Shown: positions 1-7,547 of the stretch, piece by piece
How the letters are laid out: each line of letters starts with the position of its first letter
How positions within the stretch are numbered: the first letter of the stretch is position 1
Source of the DNA: Lentisphaeria bacterium UBA1776
Lineage (GTDB): Bacteria; Verrucomicrobiota; Lentisphaeria; Victivallales; Victivallaceae
Length of the DNA: 13,271 nucleotides
NCBI GenBank assembly: GCA_002314605.1
Contig: DCGO01000085.1
Location: 1-13,271, forward strand
Direction: 5' to 3'
Notes under the pieces: model-generated
What the model saw: only the letters and a program-made list of their open reading frames with translations
Database searches by the model: none
Told to the model about the DNA's origin: nothing
Position numbers and translations under genes: made by a program

Positions 1-28
1 AACGGTCGAGTCCGCCCCGGTTCGGGTC

Positions 29-45
29 TTCTGCGAGACGCAGAA
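29..45. repeat. Short perfect hairpin, 7-bp stem
   Basis: TTCTGCG at 29-35 is the exact reverse complement of CGCAGAA at 39-45, leaving a 3-base loop. Neither side is followed by a T-run, so it does not read as a terminator. It may be a folded element in RNA or chance in GC-rich sequence. Confidence 0.4.
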
Positions 46-60
46 AAACGCCGCGCGAAT

Positions 61-78
61 TTCGGCAGTGCCGCCGAA
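61..78. repeat. Short hairpin, 6-bp stem
   Basis: TTCGGC at 61-66 pairs with GCCGAA at 73-78 around a 6-base loop. An A-run follows on the plus strand (79-82), so it has the wrong polarity for a terminator on either strand: on the minus strand the T-run comes before the stem. Confidence 0.35.
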
Positions 79-89
79 AAAAGATAGCA

Positions 90-136
90 CAGAAGCAAGC
101 CCCGGAAAATCTGCGTTTCCCCGACGCTTGCTTCTG
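90..136. repeat. Long stem-loop, 11-bp outer and 5-bp inner stem
   Basis: CAGAAGCAAGC (90-100) pairs perfectly with GCTTGCTTCTG (126-136). Inside it GGAAA (104-108) pairs with TTTCC (116-120). This is the strongest secondary structure in the non-coding left end. On the minus strand a run of six T lies seven bases beyond the stem (around 79-84 on plus), so it could act as a poor terminator for the minus-strand operon ending at 468. It could equally be the end of an unseen plus-strand gene. Confidence 0.5.
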
Positions 137-467
137 CACTTCTCAACATCTTTTATATCAACATTTTGCATCATAGTCTCGCACAACAGACCGCCCGCCG
201 GATCGCCATGGACCGGAATCCGGAAACGAGCATCACTCTCACTCGCCGGCAAACTACCGCCGATGACCGGCGCAGCGACTTGCCAAGCAGCCCGAAAACC
301 CGGAAGAAATACCCGATCCGGATCTTCGCTCCCTTTATGAAAAAGCGCGGTCCTTCCGCCCGGGTGGCGCCCGCCAGACTTACCTGGCAGTCCCGCCCGG
401 GACAGTAGCGGTATTTCCCGCCGGAATGGACTTTTACGCTCAACATTTTATTTCATCAACTCCCGCT

Positions 468-2108
468 TTATTTCCCCGGCGCCTGATCGTAGATGGCAAT
501 GAAATCCACATTGTCGAACTTGGTAAGCGGCTTCGCCACCAGTTTGCCGGTCATGTCGTCGGACAGGGGCGATGTGGCCAGACGCGCCACCCGCTTTTCA
601 TCATACTCAGCCTGAGCCTTCTTCAGCTGCTCCTCCGCACGTTCCCGGGCCTGGGCCAATTCCGCCTTCAGCTCCTTCACCGTCCGCAGATTCAGGTCAC
701 GGACCCCCATGGTGTTCAGCAGACGATAGTAACTGATGTAATAGTTCCCCAGAGACATCAACCGCTCCACTTCCGTCTCCGCCGTCTCCAGACGCATGTG
801 CGTCAGCTCCAGAGCGGAAAGCTGTCCGGAAGTCACCGTGGTCCGCACCGCCGTCTTCAACTGCGCCGCGTAAGTCTGGTAATTCTCGTCATCAATCTTG
901 TACCGCTCCTTGGTCGTATAAAGATTGGCATGGGCGATCCGGACCTGCGCCATAATGCCGATGGCCTGGGCAAAGGTCCGCAGCTCCTCAGCATCCACCT
1001 GCTTCGAGTACGCCATGTAAGTGGCAATCTGTTTCGGAAGTTTCAGCAGGTTGTAGGTGGCGCGGATCCCCAGTTCCCACCAGGACATGTGATACAGGAA
1101 ACTGTTGGAGCTGTTGGTGAAATCCCCGTAGATCCGCACGTTCGGGAACATCTGGATCAGGGTCTTCCGGCACTCGATGATATTGATATGCTTCTGAATG
1201 TCGATGCAGTAAAGTTCCGGACGCTGCAGCAGGGCGATCTGCTCCATCAGCTCGATCTCAGGCAGATCGAAATCCGGCACCTTGCGCAGGACCGCATCGT
1301 CCACCACAAGCTTGCCCGCCGGATACATCCCCATTTGAGCCCGCAGTTCCACACAGCTGTTCTCGTAGGCCCGGATGTACGTCGTCAGACGCTTCTCCAT
1401 CCCGACAAAACGCTTCGTTTCGTCAAACCCGCGGAAGGGGGTGATCTGCCGGCTCTTCACCAGCTTCACCATGTTCCGGCGCTGTTCCCGGCACTTCTCC
1501 AGCAGGGGCTCCGTAATGTTGATCGCCCGCTGGGCCGCCGCCACCTGAAAATAGGACTTCGCCACATCCAGCGTCAGATTCTGCATGGCCCGCTGGGTCT
1601 GCTGCTTGCGCAGGAGCGTCCGGTCCTCCGCCTGCTGCGTATTGAAGAACGCCAGACCGAAGTCCAGCAAACTCAGCGCCAGGTCGATATTGAGATAGTT
1701 GATCTCCTTGTCCTGGCTCTGGGAATAGCTGTAGGTACCCCCCGCATCGCCCACCACGTTCTCACTGCTGGACGCCGGCCGGTTGCTCCGGTTCGTGTAG
1801 GTGTCGGATATATTCAGTTCCGGCAGCATGCCCAGCATTTCCGCCGTCCGCATCTCCTTGGCCACGGCCTCCTCAATCTTGTTGACCTCCACATCCAGAT
1901 TGTGCTCAATGGCATACTTCATGCACTCCAGAAGCCCCAGCTTGCGGCCTTCCAGCTGATCCCGGTATTTGGCCTTCTGGGAATGCACCACCGCATATTC
2001 GGCGCGCTCCGCACGGTACTCCTCCTCTGACTTACAGCCGCCAAGCAGTCCCGTCAGCGCCGCAACTCCCGCGGCGACCATCATCAGGTGCATCTTTTTC
2101 ATCTTCAT
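468..2108 (-). CDS. TolC-family outer membrane channel lipoprotein
   Basis: The 546-residue protein belongs to the outer membrane efflux protein (OEP/TolC) family, trimeric channels that take substrates from inner-membrane pumps or type I exporters. A signal peptide ends in a lipobox LLGGC, so Cys25 would be lipidated, as in the OprM/NodT branch. The OEP pattern starts at about residues 58-73 (LGLLECMKYAIEHNLDV), and long helical segments with two OEP-like halves follow. Residues 476-546 form a charged, probably coiled-coil tail (KELKAELAQARERAEEQL) beyond the usual channel end, which is atypical. The start at 2108 has AAAGGA only five bases upstream; the in-frame ATG two codons later (2102) has better spacing. 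It lies 53 bases downstream of the Sel1 gene and is probably cotranscribed. The RND adaptor and pump at the right end are possible partners; this is inferred. Confidence 0.85.
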   Translation of the reverse strand: MKMKKMHLMMVAAGVAALTGLLGGCKSEEEYRAERAEYAVVHSQKAKYRDQLEGRKLGLLECMKYAIEHNLDVEVNKIEEAVAKEMRTAEMLGMLPELNISDTYTNRSNRPASSSENVVGDAGGTYSYSQSQDKEINYLNIDLALSLLDFGLAFFNTQQAEDRTLLRKQQTQRAMQNLTLDVAKSYFQVAAAQRAINITEPLLEKCREQRRNMVKLVKSRQITPFRGFDETKRFVGMEKRLTTYIRAYENSCVELRAQMGMYPAGKLVVDDAVLRKVPDFDLPEIELMEQIALLQRPELYCIDIQKHINIIECRKTLIQMFPNVRIYGDFTNSSNSFLYHMSWWELGIRATYNLLKLPKQIATYMAYSKQVDAEELRTFAQAIGIMAQVRIAHANLYTTKERYKIDDENYQTYAAQLKTAVRTTVTSGQLSALELTHMRLETAETEVERLMSLGNYYISYYRLLNTMGVRDLNLRTVKELKAELAQARERAEEQLKKAQAEYDEKRVARLATSPLSDDMTGKLVAKPLTKFDNVDFIAIYDQAPGK

Positions 2109-2161
2109 CCGATCCTTTTTCTGTAGTTTATCCCAATAAAGAAATGTTTTTCCTGAAAGAC

Positions 2162-4540
2162 TTATTCGCCGTCCCCGCCTTCAGCCCGCTTGTCCACCAG
2201 AGCCTGAAGGTCCTCCATGGCCTTCAACTTGTCCTTGGCAAACAGAAGCCCCAGCTTCGCCGCACGCTGATATTCCATCTTCGCACGCACCTCATCCCGG
2301 GGCACGCCCCAGCCTTCTTCGTAGCAGCGGCCCAGCGCATAAACCGCGTAGGCGTTTTTCCGGCTGGCGGCTTCCTGATACCACGCCGCCGCAAGCTTCA
2401 GATCCTTCCCGACACCGTTGCCCTGCTCGTAACAGCAGCCCAGACTGTATTGTCCGTAGGAGTTCCCCTTCTTCGCCGATTCCGAAAAATACCGGAACGC
2501 CGCCGGATAATCCACCGGACCGCCCAGACCATTGCAGGCACACACCCCCAGGTAATACAGCGCTTCCGCACTGCCGCCGGACGCAGCTTTCTTGAAATTG
2601 CTCAGCGCCCGCACCAGATTGACCTGAGTGCCGATCCCGTCCTTGCAGCACAGCCCCAGCGCCAATGCGCCTTCCACGCTGCCCCGATCCGCCGCCCGGA
2701 CGTAACTGGCAAAAGCCTGCCGGTTGTTGACCTGCGTCCCGACACCCTTCTGATAGCACAGCCCCATCCAGAAATAACCGTCGGCATCTCCGGCATCCGC
2801 CGCTTTTTTGAAATACTTGAACGCCTGGGCCGGGTCGGCATCCACCCCCTGCCCGCGGTAATAACAGATCCCAAGATACCGCATGGCTTCCGCACTGTTC
2901 AGCGCTTCTGCATCCCGCAGACACTGCATCATCTTTTTGTGATCCAGCTTCTGACCGCCGGCACCGTCACGGTAATACAGCGCCATCAGCGACATGGCCC
3001 GGGCATTGCCGGCATCCACCGATTTCTGCAGATACTGGAGCCCCAGCCTCAGGTCCTGGGGCACCCGGATCCCGTCCGCATAGATGAGCGCCAATGTGTA
3101 TTGCGCCCCGGCATCTCCGGCATCCGCCGCATTGCGGATCAGCTCAATCCCTTTGGCTGGATCCGCCTGGACCCCGATACCGTTCAGATAAAAATCCCCG
3201 AGCATCGTCATCGCCGCAGTGTTCTTCTGCTCCGCCGCCAGCTTGATCCAGTCAAAAGCCACCTTCGGATTCGCATCCACTCCGGCACCCCGGAGATACA
3301 GCGTTCCGCACATGATCTGCGCCGCCGCATTGCCATGCTGGGCCGCCAGCTCCGCAAAATGGGCCGCTTTTTCCAGATCCTGCCGGATGCCGATGCCGTT
3401 CAGGTAACAGACCGCCAGAAAATAATGTCCGCCCGCATGGCCCAGATCCGAGGCCCGCAGAAAAGCATCAAACGCCCGCTTGGGATCCCGTGGATACCCC
3501 GCCGTCCCCTGCATGAACGCGCGCCCCAGAAGATACTGGGCCTCTGCACTCCCGAAGGACGCGCTGCGCAGGAGGTATTTCTCCCCAAGCATCCGGTTTA
3601 CCGGTGTGCCGTAACCGGTCAGAAAATACTGTCCGGTCAGTGCCGCAGCTTCCACGTGCCCCAGATCCGCAGCCTGCTTTGTGTTGGCAAAAACCTGCGA
3701 GGGATCGGCCTTGCCGAGACGCCCCTCCGCCTGCATACGGCTCAAACCGAAATACCCGGCCGGACAATTCGCCTTCATCGCCTCGCGGTACAGTTTTTCC
3801 GCCTGGGAGCCCCCCTGACCAGCTTCGCATCCGAAACCGGCCAGATAACAGGATGCCAGCGCGCACTTTCCCTGGGGGATCCCGGCATCAAACGCCATCC
3901 GGGCATATTTCAGGGCTTTCTCGCCGTTTTTGGGAACGCACCGACCGGTCAGATAACACTCCGCCAGCGCCGCAGCGGCATACATGCTGCCGCGATCCAG
4001 CGCCTTGTTGAGGTAGTGAAGCGCATTTTCTTCGTTCCGCGGGGTTCCCACACCGTCCCGGTAAGCCAGACCAAGCATGTAGATGGCATTGATATTGTCG
4101 CCGGCGGCCGCCCGGCGGAAAAACTTGATTGCCTCGTCCGCATCCGGGGTCACCCCCCGGCCGTCCAGATAGATCCGCCCCAGAAGATACTGTGCATCCG
4201 AGCTGGAAGCGGACGCCAGACGCAGCAGCTGGACCGCCCGGAGAATATCCGCCTTGACACCCCGGCCGTTCAGATAGCAGACCGCCGTCCAGAGCTGCCC
4301 TTCGGCATTTCCCAGGTCCGCTGCCCGGCGGAATGCGGCAAAAGCCTTGTCGAACTGACCGCTTTTCCAGAACGCCAGACCTTCCTTCACCTGTTCCGCA
4401 GCGGGATCCGCCGTTTTTTTCACGGTCTCTGCAGCCGGTTTCGCGGAAGACGCCTTTGCGGGAACCTCCGCCGCGACAGCCAGAACTCCGGACAGCGTTA
4501 CAAGCACAAGGCTCAACATCTTTATTATCAAGGACTTCAT
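2162..4540 (-). CDS. Exported Sel1-like repeat (TPR-like) protein, about 19 repeats
   Basis: The 792-residue protein begins with an N-terminal signal sequence (basic MKSLIIK, hydrophobic stretch, then VAA and an Ala/Lys/Pro-rich linker at residues 25-50). Nearly all the rest is Sel1-like repeats of about 36 residues, recognisable by recurring LG..Y..G.GV..D...A...F..AA. I count about 19 turns, for example YLNGRGV, YLDGRGV, YYRGQGV, YEQGNGV and YEEGWGV. Sel1 repeats form alpha-solenoids that bind proteins; in bacteria they scaffold envelope or signalling complexes. No catalytic domain is visible. The start at 4540 has AAGGA (4549-4553) nine bases upstream. It is the first gene of a two-gene minus-strand unit with the TolC-like lipoprotein, so it may organise that channel or its pump in the periplasm; this is inferred. 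The two-cysteine CC motifs in several repeats may be structural. Confidence 0.9.
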   Translation of the reverse strand: MKSLIIKMLSLVLVTLSGVLAVAAEVPAKASSAKPAAETVKKTADPAAEQVKEGLAFWKSGQFDKAFAAFRRAADLGNAEGQLWTAVCYLNGRGVKADILRAVQLLRLASASSSDAQYLLGRIYLDGRGVTPDADEAIKFFRRAAAGDNINAIYMLGLAYRDGVGTPRNEENALHYLNKALDRGSMYAAAALAECYLTGRCVPKNGEKALKYARMAFDAGIPQGKCALASCYLAGFGCEAGQGGSQAEKLYREAMKANCPAGYFGLSRMQAEGRLGKADPSQVFANTKQAADLGHVEAAALTGQYFLTGYGTPVNRMLGEKYLLRSASFGSAEAQYLLGRAFMQGTAGYPRDPKRAFDAFLRASDLGHAGGHYFLAVCYLNGIGIRQDLEKAAHFAELAAQHGNAAAQIMCGTLYLRGAGVDANPKVAFDWIKLAAEQKNTAAMTMLGDFYLNGIGVQADPAKGIELIRNAADAGDAGAQYTLALIYADGIRVPQDLRLGLQYLQKSVDAGNARAMSLMALYYRDGAGGQKLDHKKMMQCLRDAEALNSAEAMRYLGICYYRGQGVDADPAQAFKYFKKAADAGDADGYFWMGLCYQKGVGTQVNNRQAFASYVRAADRGSVEGALALGLCCKDGIGTQVNLVRALSNFKKAASGGSAEALYYLGVCACNGLGGPVDYPAAFRYFSESAKKGNSYGQYSLGCCYEQGNGVGKDLKLAAAWYQEAASRKNAYAVYALGRCYEEGWGVPRDEVRAKMEYQRAAKLGLLFAKDKLKAMEDLQALVDKRAEGGDGE
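2230..4340 (-). repeat. Tandem Sel1 repeat region within the CDS
   Basis: About 19 degenerate repeats of roughly 108-114 bases encode the Sel1 solenoid. Repeats share amino-acid pattern rather than exact bases. At DNA level they show as recurring minus-strand codons for G-x-G-V and K/R-A-A, seen on the plus strand as recurring words such as GGCATC and CAGATA. The divergence suggests an old expansion rather than a recent tandem duplication. Confidence 0.75.
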
Positions 4541-4621
4541 CCTAAAATTCCTTCAGACATTGTGTCCATTTCCCACCCCATCAGGGCAGAATACCCCTGT
4601 CCACAACTCTTTTTTTGTTAC

Positions 4622-4650
4622 AATATATGCTCAAAACCGCAGATATTCAA
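4622..4650 (-). promoter_or_regulatory. Sigma-70-type promoter for the Sel1-TolC unit
   Basis: Read on the minus strand, TTGAAT (4650-4645) and TATATT (4627-4622) are separated by 17 bases, close to the sigma-70 consensus. Transcription would begin near 4615, giving a 5' leader of about 75 bases before the Sel1 start. The leader contains a small hairpin, CAGGG/CCCTG at 4582-4599. Confidence 0.6.
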
Positions 4651-4717
4651 GCTTTCTATGAAAGATTTTTTCATTTTTCTTTGAAAAAGCATTGAAACTC
4701 CAAAAATTGTCCGGGGG

Positions 4718-4745
4718 TTGAAATTGTTCGCACGCGCGCTATATT
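4718..4745 (+). promoter_or_regulatory. Sigma-70-type promoter for the six-gene operon
   Basis: TTGAAA (4718-4723) and TATATT (4740-4745) are separated by 16 bases. Transcription would begin around 4752. This decides the start of the first gene: an in-frame ATG at 4747 touches the -10 box and lies before the expected transcription start, so the ATG at 4789 with its own AAAAGGA is preferred. It is back to back with the minus-strand promoter, about 70 bases apart. Confidence 0.6.
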
Positions 4746-4788
4746 TATGTACAGACAGCATCGTGCAACCAAATTCAAAAGGAATTTT

Positions 4789-6030
4789 ATGCAGCTTCAC
4801 GAACTGGCGGAAACGCTGAAAATCACGCCCGTACCCGAATGCAATCCGGAAGTTGAAGTCAACTTTCTGGCCGACACAGATCAGCTGATCCGTACAGCCG
4901 TGCAATTCGGTCTCAGCACCGAAATCGCCGAAGCCATGCGGCCTTACGCGGATAAACTCTGTTCCAATGCCGCACTGATGAGTTATTTCAACTTTCTCGC
5001 CGGAGCGCTCTTCAATGACCGGCTCTCCCGGGAGCGTGAAGAACTGCTCCCGAAAAGCATCGGCATCCTCTCCCCCCCGGAAGAATACGCATTTTTCGCG
5101 CTGGTGGTCTTTACATCGCTGAACAGCCGCAGGCGGGTCTTCGCCTCCGCCGGACTGCCGCCGGAATGCGCCGACGGAGCCATTGAAGACGTTTTTCTCT
5201 GGATCGAACACTTTTTCAGCAATCAGCATCTGGCAGGACTGAATGCCCGGGCATTCCGGACCGAATACTATGCTCAGAACGGCATCCCGCTCCGTATTGG
5301 GCGTCTTCAGTATGTCCTCAAACATTTTCCCGGACTGGTGAGGGGCTACCGGAACCGGCTCACCGGAGAGGTCCAAGCCCTGTATGAGCCCGGTTTCAAA
5401 TTCAACCGTTCCGGCATGCTTGACGGTGTGACCGGAGACTGCGATCCGGTGGCATGGGTCAGTACCTTTGAGGAGAACGACCACAGCGCGACCGGTCATC
5501 CGGTCCTGCCCGCCGGACGGACCTCCCGGGAAAAGATCACGCTTTCCACCCGGGAATGGCAGTGTGTCCTGCGCAAAGACGACTGGGTGCTGGATATTTG
5601 CATTCCCGAAGGGTCCGGCATGACGCCGGACGTCTGCAGAACCTCCATGACAACTGCACTGGATTTTTTCCGGAAACGCTATCCGGACCGGCGGATCCGG
5701 GGCTTCTGCTGTTTCTCGTGGCTTCTGGATCCCCAGTATGAATTTCTGCTGAAGCCGGATTCCCGTATTCTGGCCTTTATGCGCCAGTATTATCTCTTCC
5801 CCACTCAGGAGGACGGTACCGAATCCATGTGGCGCATTTTCGGGGAAAATGCACAGTTCAATCCCCCGGAAGAGCTTCCACGCCGGACCGGAATGCAGCG
5901 CAATGTAGCCGATTTTCTCGCTAAAGGGGGAAAACTCCGCTCCGGCGGCGGATTTTATCTGGTGGAAGACATTGACCGGTACGGTTCCATGCCCTACCGC
6001 CAAACCGGACAACAGGATCTTCAGGAGTAA
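4789..6030 (+). CDS. Acyltransferase-domain protein with GNAT-like C-terminal domain
   Basis: The protein has 413 residues counting from ATG 4789, which has AAAAGGA five bases upstream; the longer version from 4747 would begin inside the promoter. I recognise the architecture of the family with an N-acyltransferase N-terminal domain (about residues 1-150) and a GNAT-like C-terminal domain (about 155-400). The marker stretches are a beta strand leading to IPEGSGMTP (272-280), a helix with DFFRKRYPD (292-300), and the hallmark SWLLDP (310-315) followed by a region rich in charged and aromatic residues. Family members are predicted acyl transferases whose substrates are mostly unknown, so I assign no substrate. 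No signal peptide or membrane segment is seen, so it is probably cytoplasmic. It heads the six-gene run and the next gene follows after five bases. The family call is from memory of motif style. Confidence 0.7.
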   Translation: MQLHELAETLKITPVPECNPEVEVNFLADTDQLIRTAVQFGLSTEIAEAMRPYADKLCSNAALMSYFNFLAGALFNDRLSREREELLPKSIGILSPPEEYAFFALVVFTSLNSRRRVFASAGLPPECADGAIEDVFLWIEHFFSNQHLAGLNARAFRTEYYAQNGIPLRIGRLQYVLKHFPGLVRGYRNRLTGEVQALYEPGFKFNRSGMLDGVTGDCDPVAWVSTFEENDHSATGHPVLPAGRTSREKITLSTREWQCVLRKDDWVLDICIPEGSGMTPDVCRTSMTTALDFFRKRYPDRRIRGFCCFSWLLDPQYEFLLKPDSRILAFMRQYYLFPTQEDGTESMWRIFGENAQFNPPEELPRRTGMQRNVADFLAKGGKLRSGGGFYLVEDIDRYGSMPYRQTGQQDLQE

Positions 6031-6035
6031 ACATC

Positions 6036-7541
6036 ATGCCGTTTTTTTTCAAAACCGCCCGGCAGCGCTTCCTTCAGAGTGCAGTGATCCTGGGGGTGCT
6101 GTTTCTGCTGGAGTATGCACTTTTTGAAAGCTGCATTCTCTTTCCCGGCAATCTGATTCTGCAGATGGCGGCATGCATTGCTGCCATTTGGACGCTTTTC
6201 GCGGGGATCCTTGTTTTTGTGCGGTTTTACCGCCATGTGATCAAACCCTGTTCGGAATATGAGGAAATCTCGCGGCAGATGGCCCGGGGTGATTTTTCAC
6301 TTCTTCCGTCCAGCTGTCCCCGGGAGTTTTTCCCGGAACTCAACCGGTCCATTCACCTGCTGCGGAACCGGCTCCAGTACCTGGAAAATGCCCTGCGCAG
6401 TCAGCAGACCAAAGAACAGCAGCTCCACTGTGACGGCGCCACGGCGGCACTTCAGGGACGGGTGCACATCGGAATTCTTTCCCGGCTCTTCCAGCCGCTC
6501 TCGCTCCTCGGGGGATACCTCGAACTGCTCAGCCGGAACGGAAAACTCTCCGGGGAACAGCTCGCCGCCGCCGAACACCAGTTTGCCCGCTGCATCCATC
6601 TGCTGCAGGGAATCATGAACGCGCTGGAAGCCTCCATTGCCGCCGATGAGGACGGTTTTTTCGATCCGGGTATTTTCCTCCGGGACATTGAAGAAGAATG
6701 CCGCAGTGAACTCCAGCGCAGACAGATAAGTCTGGTCTGCCGCTACGGAACCGATATGCCCCCGCTGCTTCACGGCAGCCGGAAATGGCTCTCTCAGCAG
6801 TTGAAAGTTCTGCTGGAAATGCTGGCACTGGAAGCAGAGGCCGGACAACGGCTGGAACTGACCACCGGATTCGATGGAGAAAATTTCCAGATCATGCTGA
6901 CCGACAACGGTACCAATGTTCTGGCATCGGAATTTATGGACATCCGGGAACTGGAAAGCGGCAGCCCCGGCACCGAAACGCCCCTGCCCCTCCTGGTCCT
7001 CCGTCTGGTCGCAAATCGTGCGGCGGAACACCGGAGCACCCTGTCTCTGGAAGAAACCGGCAAGGGCAGCCGGATCATCCTGACGCTGAAAAAACACTGG
7101 ATCTCAACCGGAGAACGCCCGGAACGCAATGCGGGCCGTTTTACCGAGAGCCGCCGGAAACCGGCGCCGCCGGAAACCATTCCTGGAACGGATTCCGGCA
7201 GTATTCTCCTGATCGCCAGAGACGCCGATAACGCCGATATTCTGAAAGCCTGGCACCCCGATGCGGAATGGACCTTCATCCGGCCGGACATGTCGTATCC
7301 CGATGGAAAATTTACCGAAGTCATCGCCATTGTCCCGGTGGAAATTGCGGCCCGTTACCTTGCCAAACTGGAAACGGAACTATGCCGGGCCGCCTCGGCC
7401 CGAACCCCGGTCATCGTCTTCGATCCGGGACTCCATCTGCGGTTCCGGCGGCATCTGCACGAAAGCGGCATCGCCCGCATTTACAACACCCGGCTGGCGT
7501 TCCGCGAATTCGGCGGCGTTGCCGAAAGGCCGGGTGAGTAG
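6036..7541 (+). CDS. Degenerate membrane histidine-kinase-like protein (pseudokinase)
   Basis: The 501-residue protein has a two-component sensor kinase layout. Two membrane helices (about 13-35 and 41-64) have almost no periplasmic loop between them. A HAMP-like linker follows (65-120), then a DHp-like helical pair (140-200), an ATPase-like domain (245-352) and a C-terminal alpha/beta domain resembling a receiver (388-495). Key chemistry is missing. At the H-box the sequence reads LSRLFQPLSLLGGY where SHELRTPL is expected, so there is no phospho-accepting His. The N-box KVLLEMLALEAEAG lacks the Asn pair, and the second glycine box is GTETPLPL rather than GLGLSI. One DNG (290-292) and a GKGSRIILTL end (352-ish) survive. 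The receiver-like domain has AIVPVE where the acceptor Asp should be. Start ATG 6036 follows AGGAG at 6023-6027. It probably works as a membrane sensor or scaffold rather than an enzyme; this is inferred. Confidence 0.7.
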   Translation: MPFFFKTARQRFLQSAVILGVLFLLEYALFESCILFPGNLILQMAACIAAIWTLFAGILVFVRFYRHVIKPCSEYEEISRQMARGDFSLLPSSCPREFFPELNRSIHLLRNRLQYLENALRSQQTKEQQLHCDGATAALQGRVHIGILSRLFQPLSLLGGYLELLSRNGKLSGEQLAAAEHQFARCIHLLQGIMNALEASIAADEDGFFDPGIFLRDIEEECRSELQRRQISLVCRYGTDMPPLLHGSRKWLSQQLKVLLEMLALEAEAGQRLELTTGFDGENFQIMLTDNGTNVLASEFMDIRELESGSPGTETPLPLLVLRLVANRAAEHRSTLSLEETGKGSRIILTLKKHWISTGERPERNAGRFTESRRKPAPPETIPGTDSGSILLIARDADNADILKAWHPDAEWTFIRPDMSYPDGKFTEVIAIVPVEIAARYLAKLETELCRAASARTPVIVFDPGLHLRFRRHLHESGIARIYNTRLAFREFGGVAERPGE

Positions 7542-7547
7542 CCGCCT

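Larger units (their letters stand above)
1..467. other. Intergenic stretch, no supportable gene
   Basis: No reading frame here gives a protein I would defend. The open frames on either strand are short, arginine/proline/serine-rich and without recognisable domains. Frame 1 is open from the window edge to a TAG at 85-87 and could be the last 28 codons of a plus-strand gene that begins outside, but nothing confirms this. The first 140 bases hold three inverted repeats, listed separately. From about 137 to 467 I see only short GC-rich palindromes and nothing resembling a tRNA, rRNA or known riboswitch. Confidence 0.6.

Noticed and set aside
4..16. GGTCGAGTCC, resembling a tRNA T-arm
   Set aside because: The conserved TTC of the loop is incomplete, only about three pairs form, and no acceptor stem or CCA follows.
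171..446. 91-codon minus-strand frame just after the TolC-like gene
   Set aside because: A GGGAG lies upstream at poor spacing, but the protein is Arg/Cys/Val-rich with no pattern. It is too weak to list as a gene.
426..2030. 534-codon open frame on the plus strand opposite the TolC-like gene
   Set aside because: It is antisense to a clear family member and its translation is His/Leu/Arg/Gln-rich without domains, a common by-product of GC-biased codon use.
2144..4684. 846-codon open frame on the plus strand opposite the Sel1 gene
   Set aside because: The minus strand shows a signal sequence, a ribosome site and 19 Sel1 repeats. The plus frame only mirrors that periodicity and is Arg/His/Pro-rich.
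4747..4788. Upstream ATG giving 14 extra residues to the acyltransferase-domain protein
   Set aside because: It abuts the -10 box and precedes the likely transcription start, whereas ATG 4789 has its own ribosome site.
4618..6012. 464-codon minus-strand frame opposite the acyltransferase-domain gene
   Set aside because: It runs through the promoter region, has no recognisable domain, and is opposed by a plus frame with a ribosome site and family motifs.
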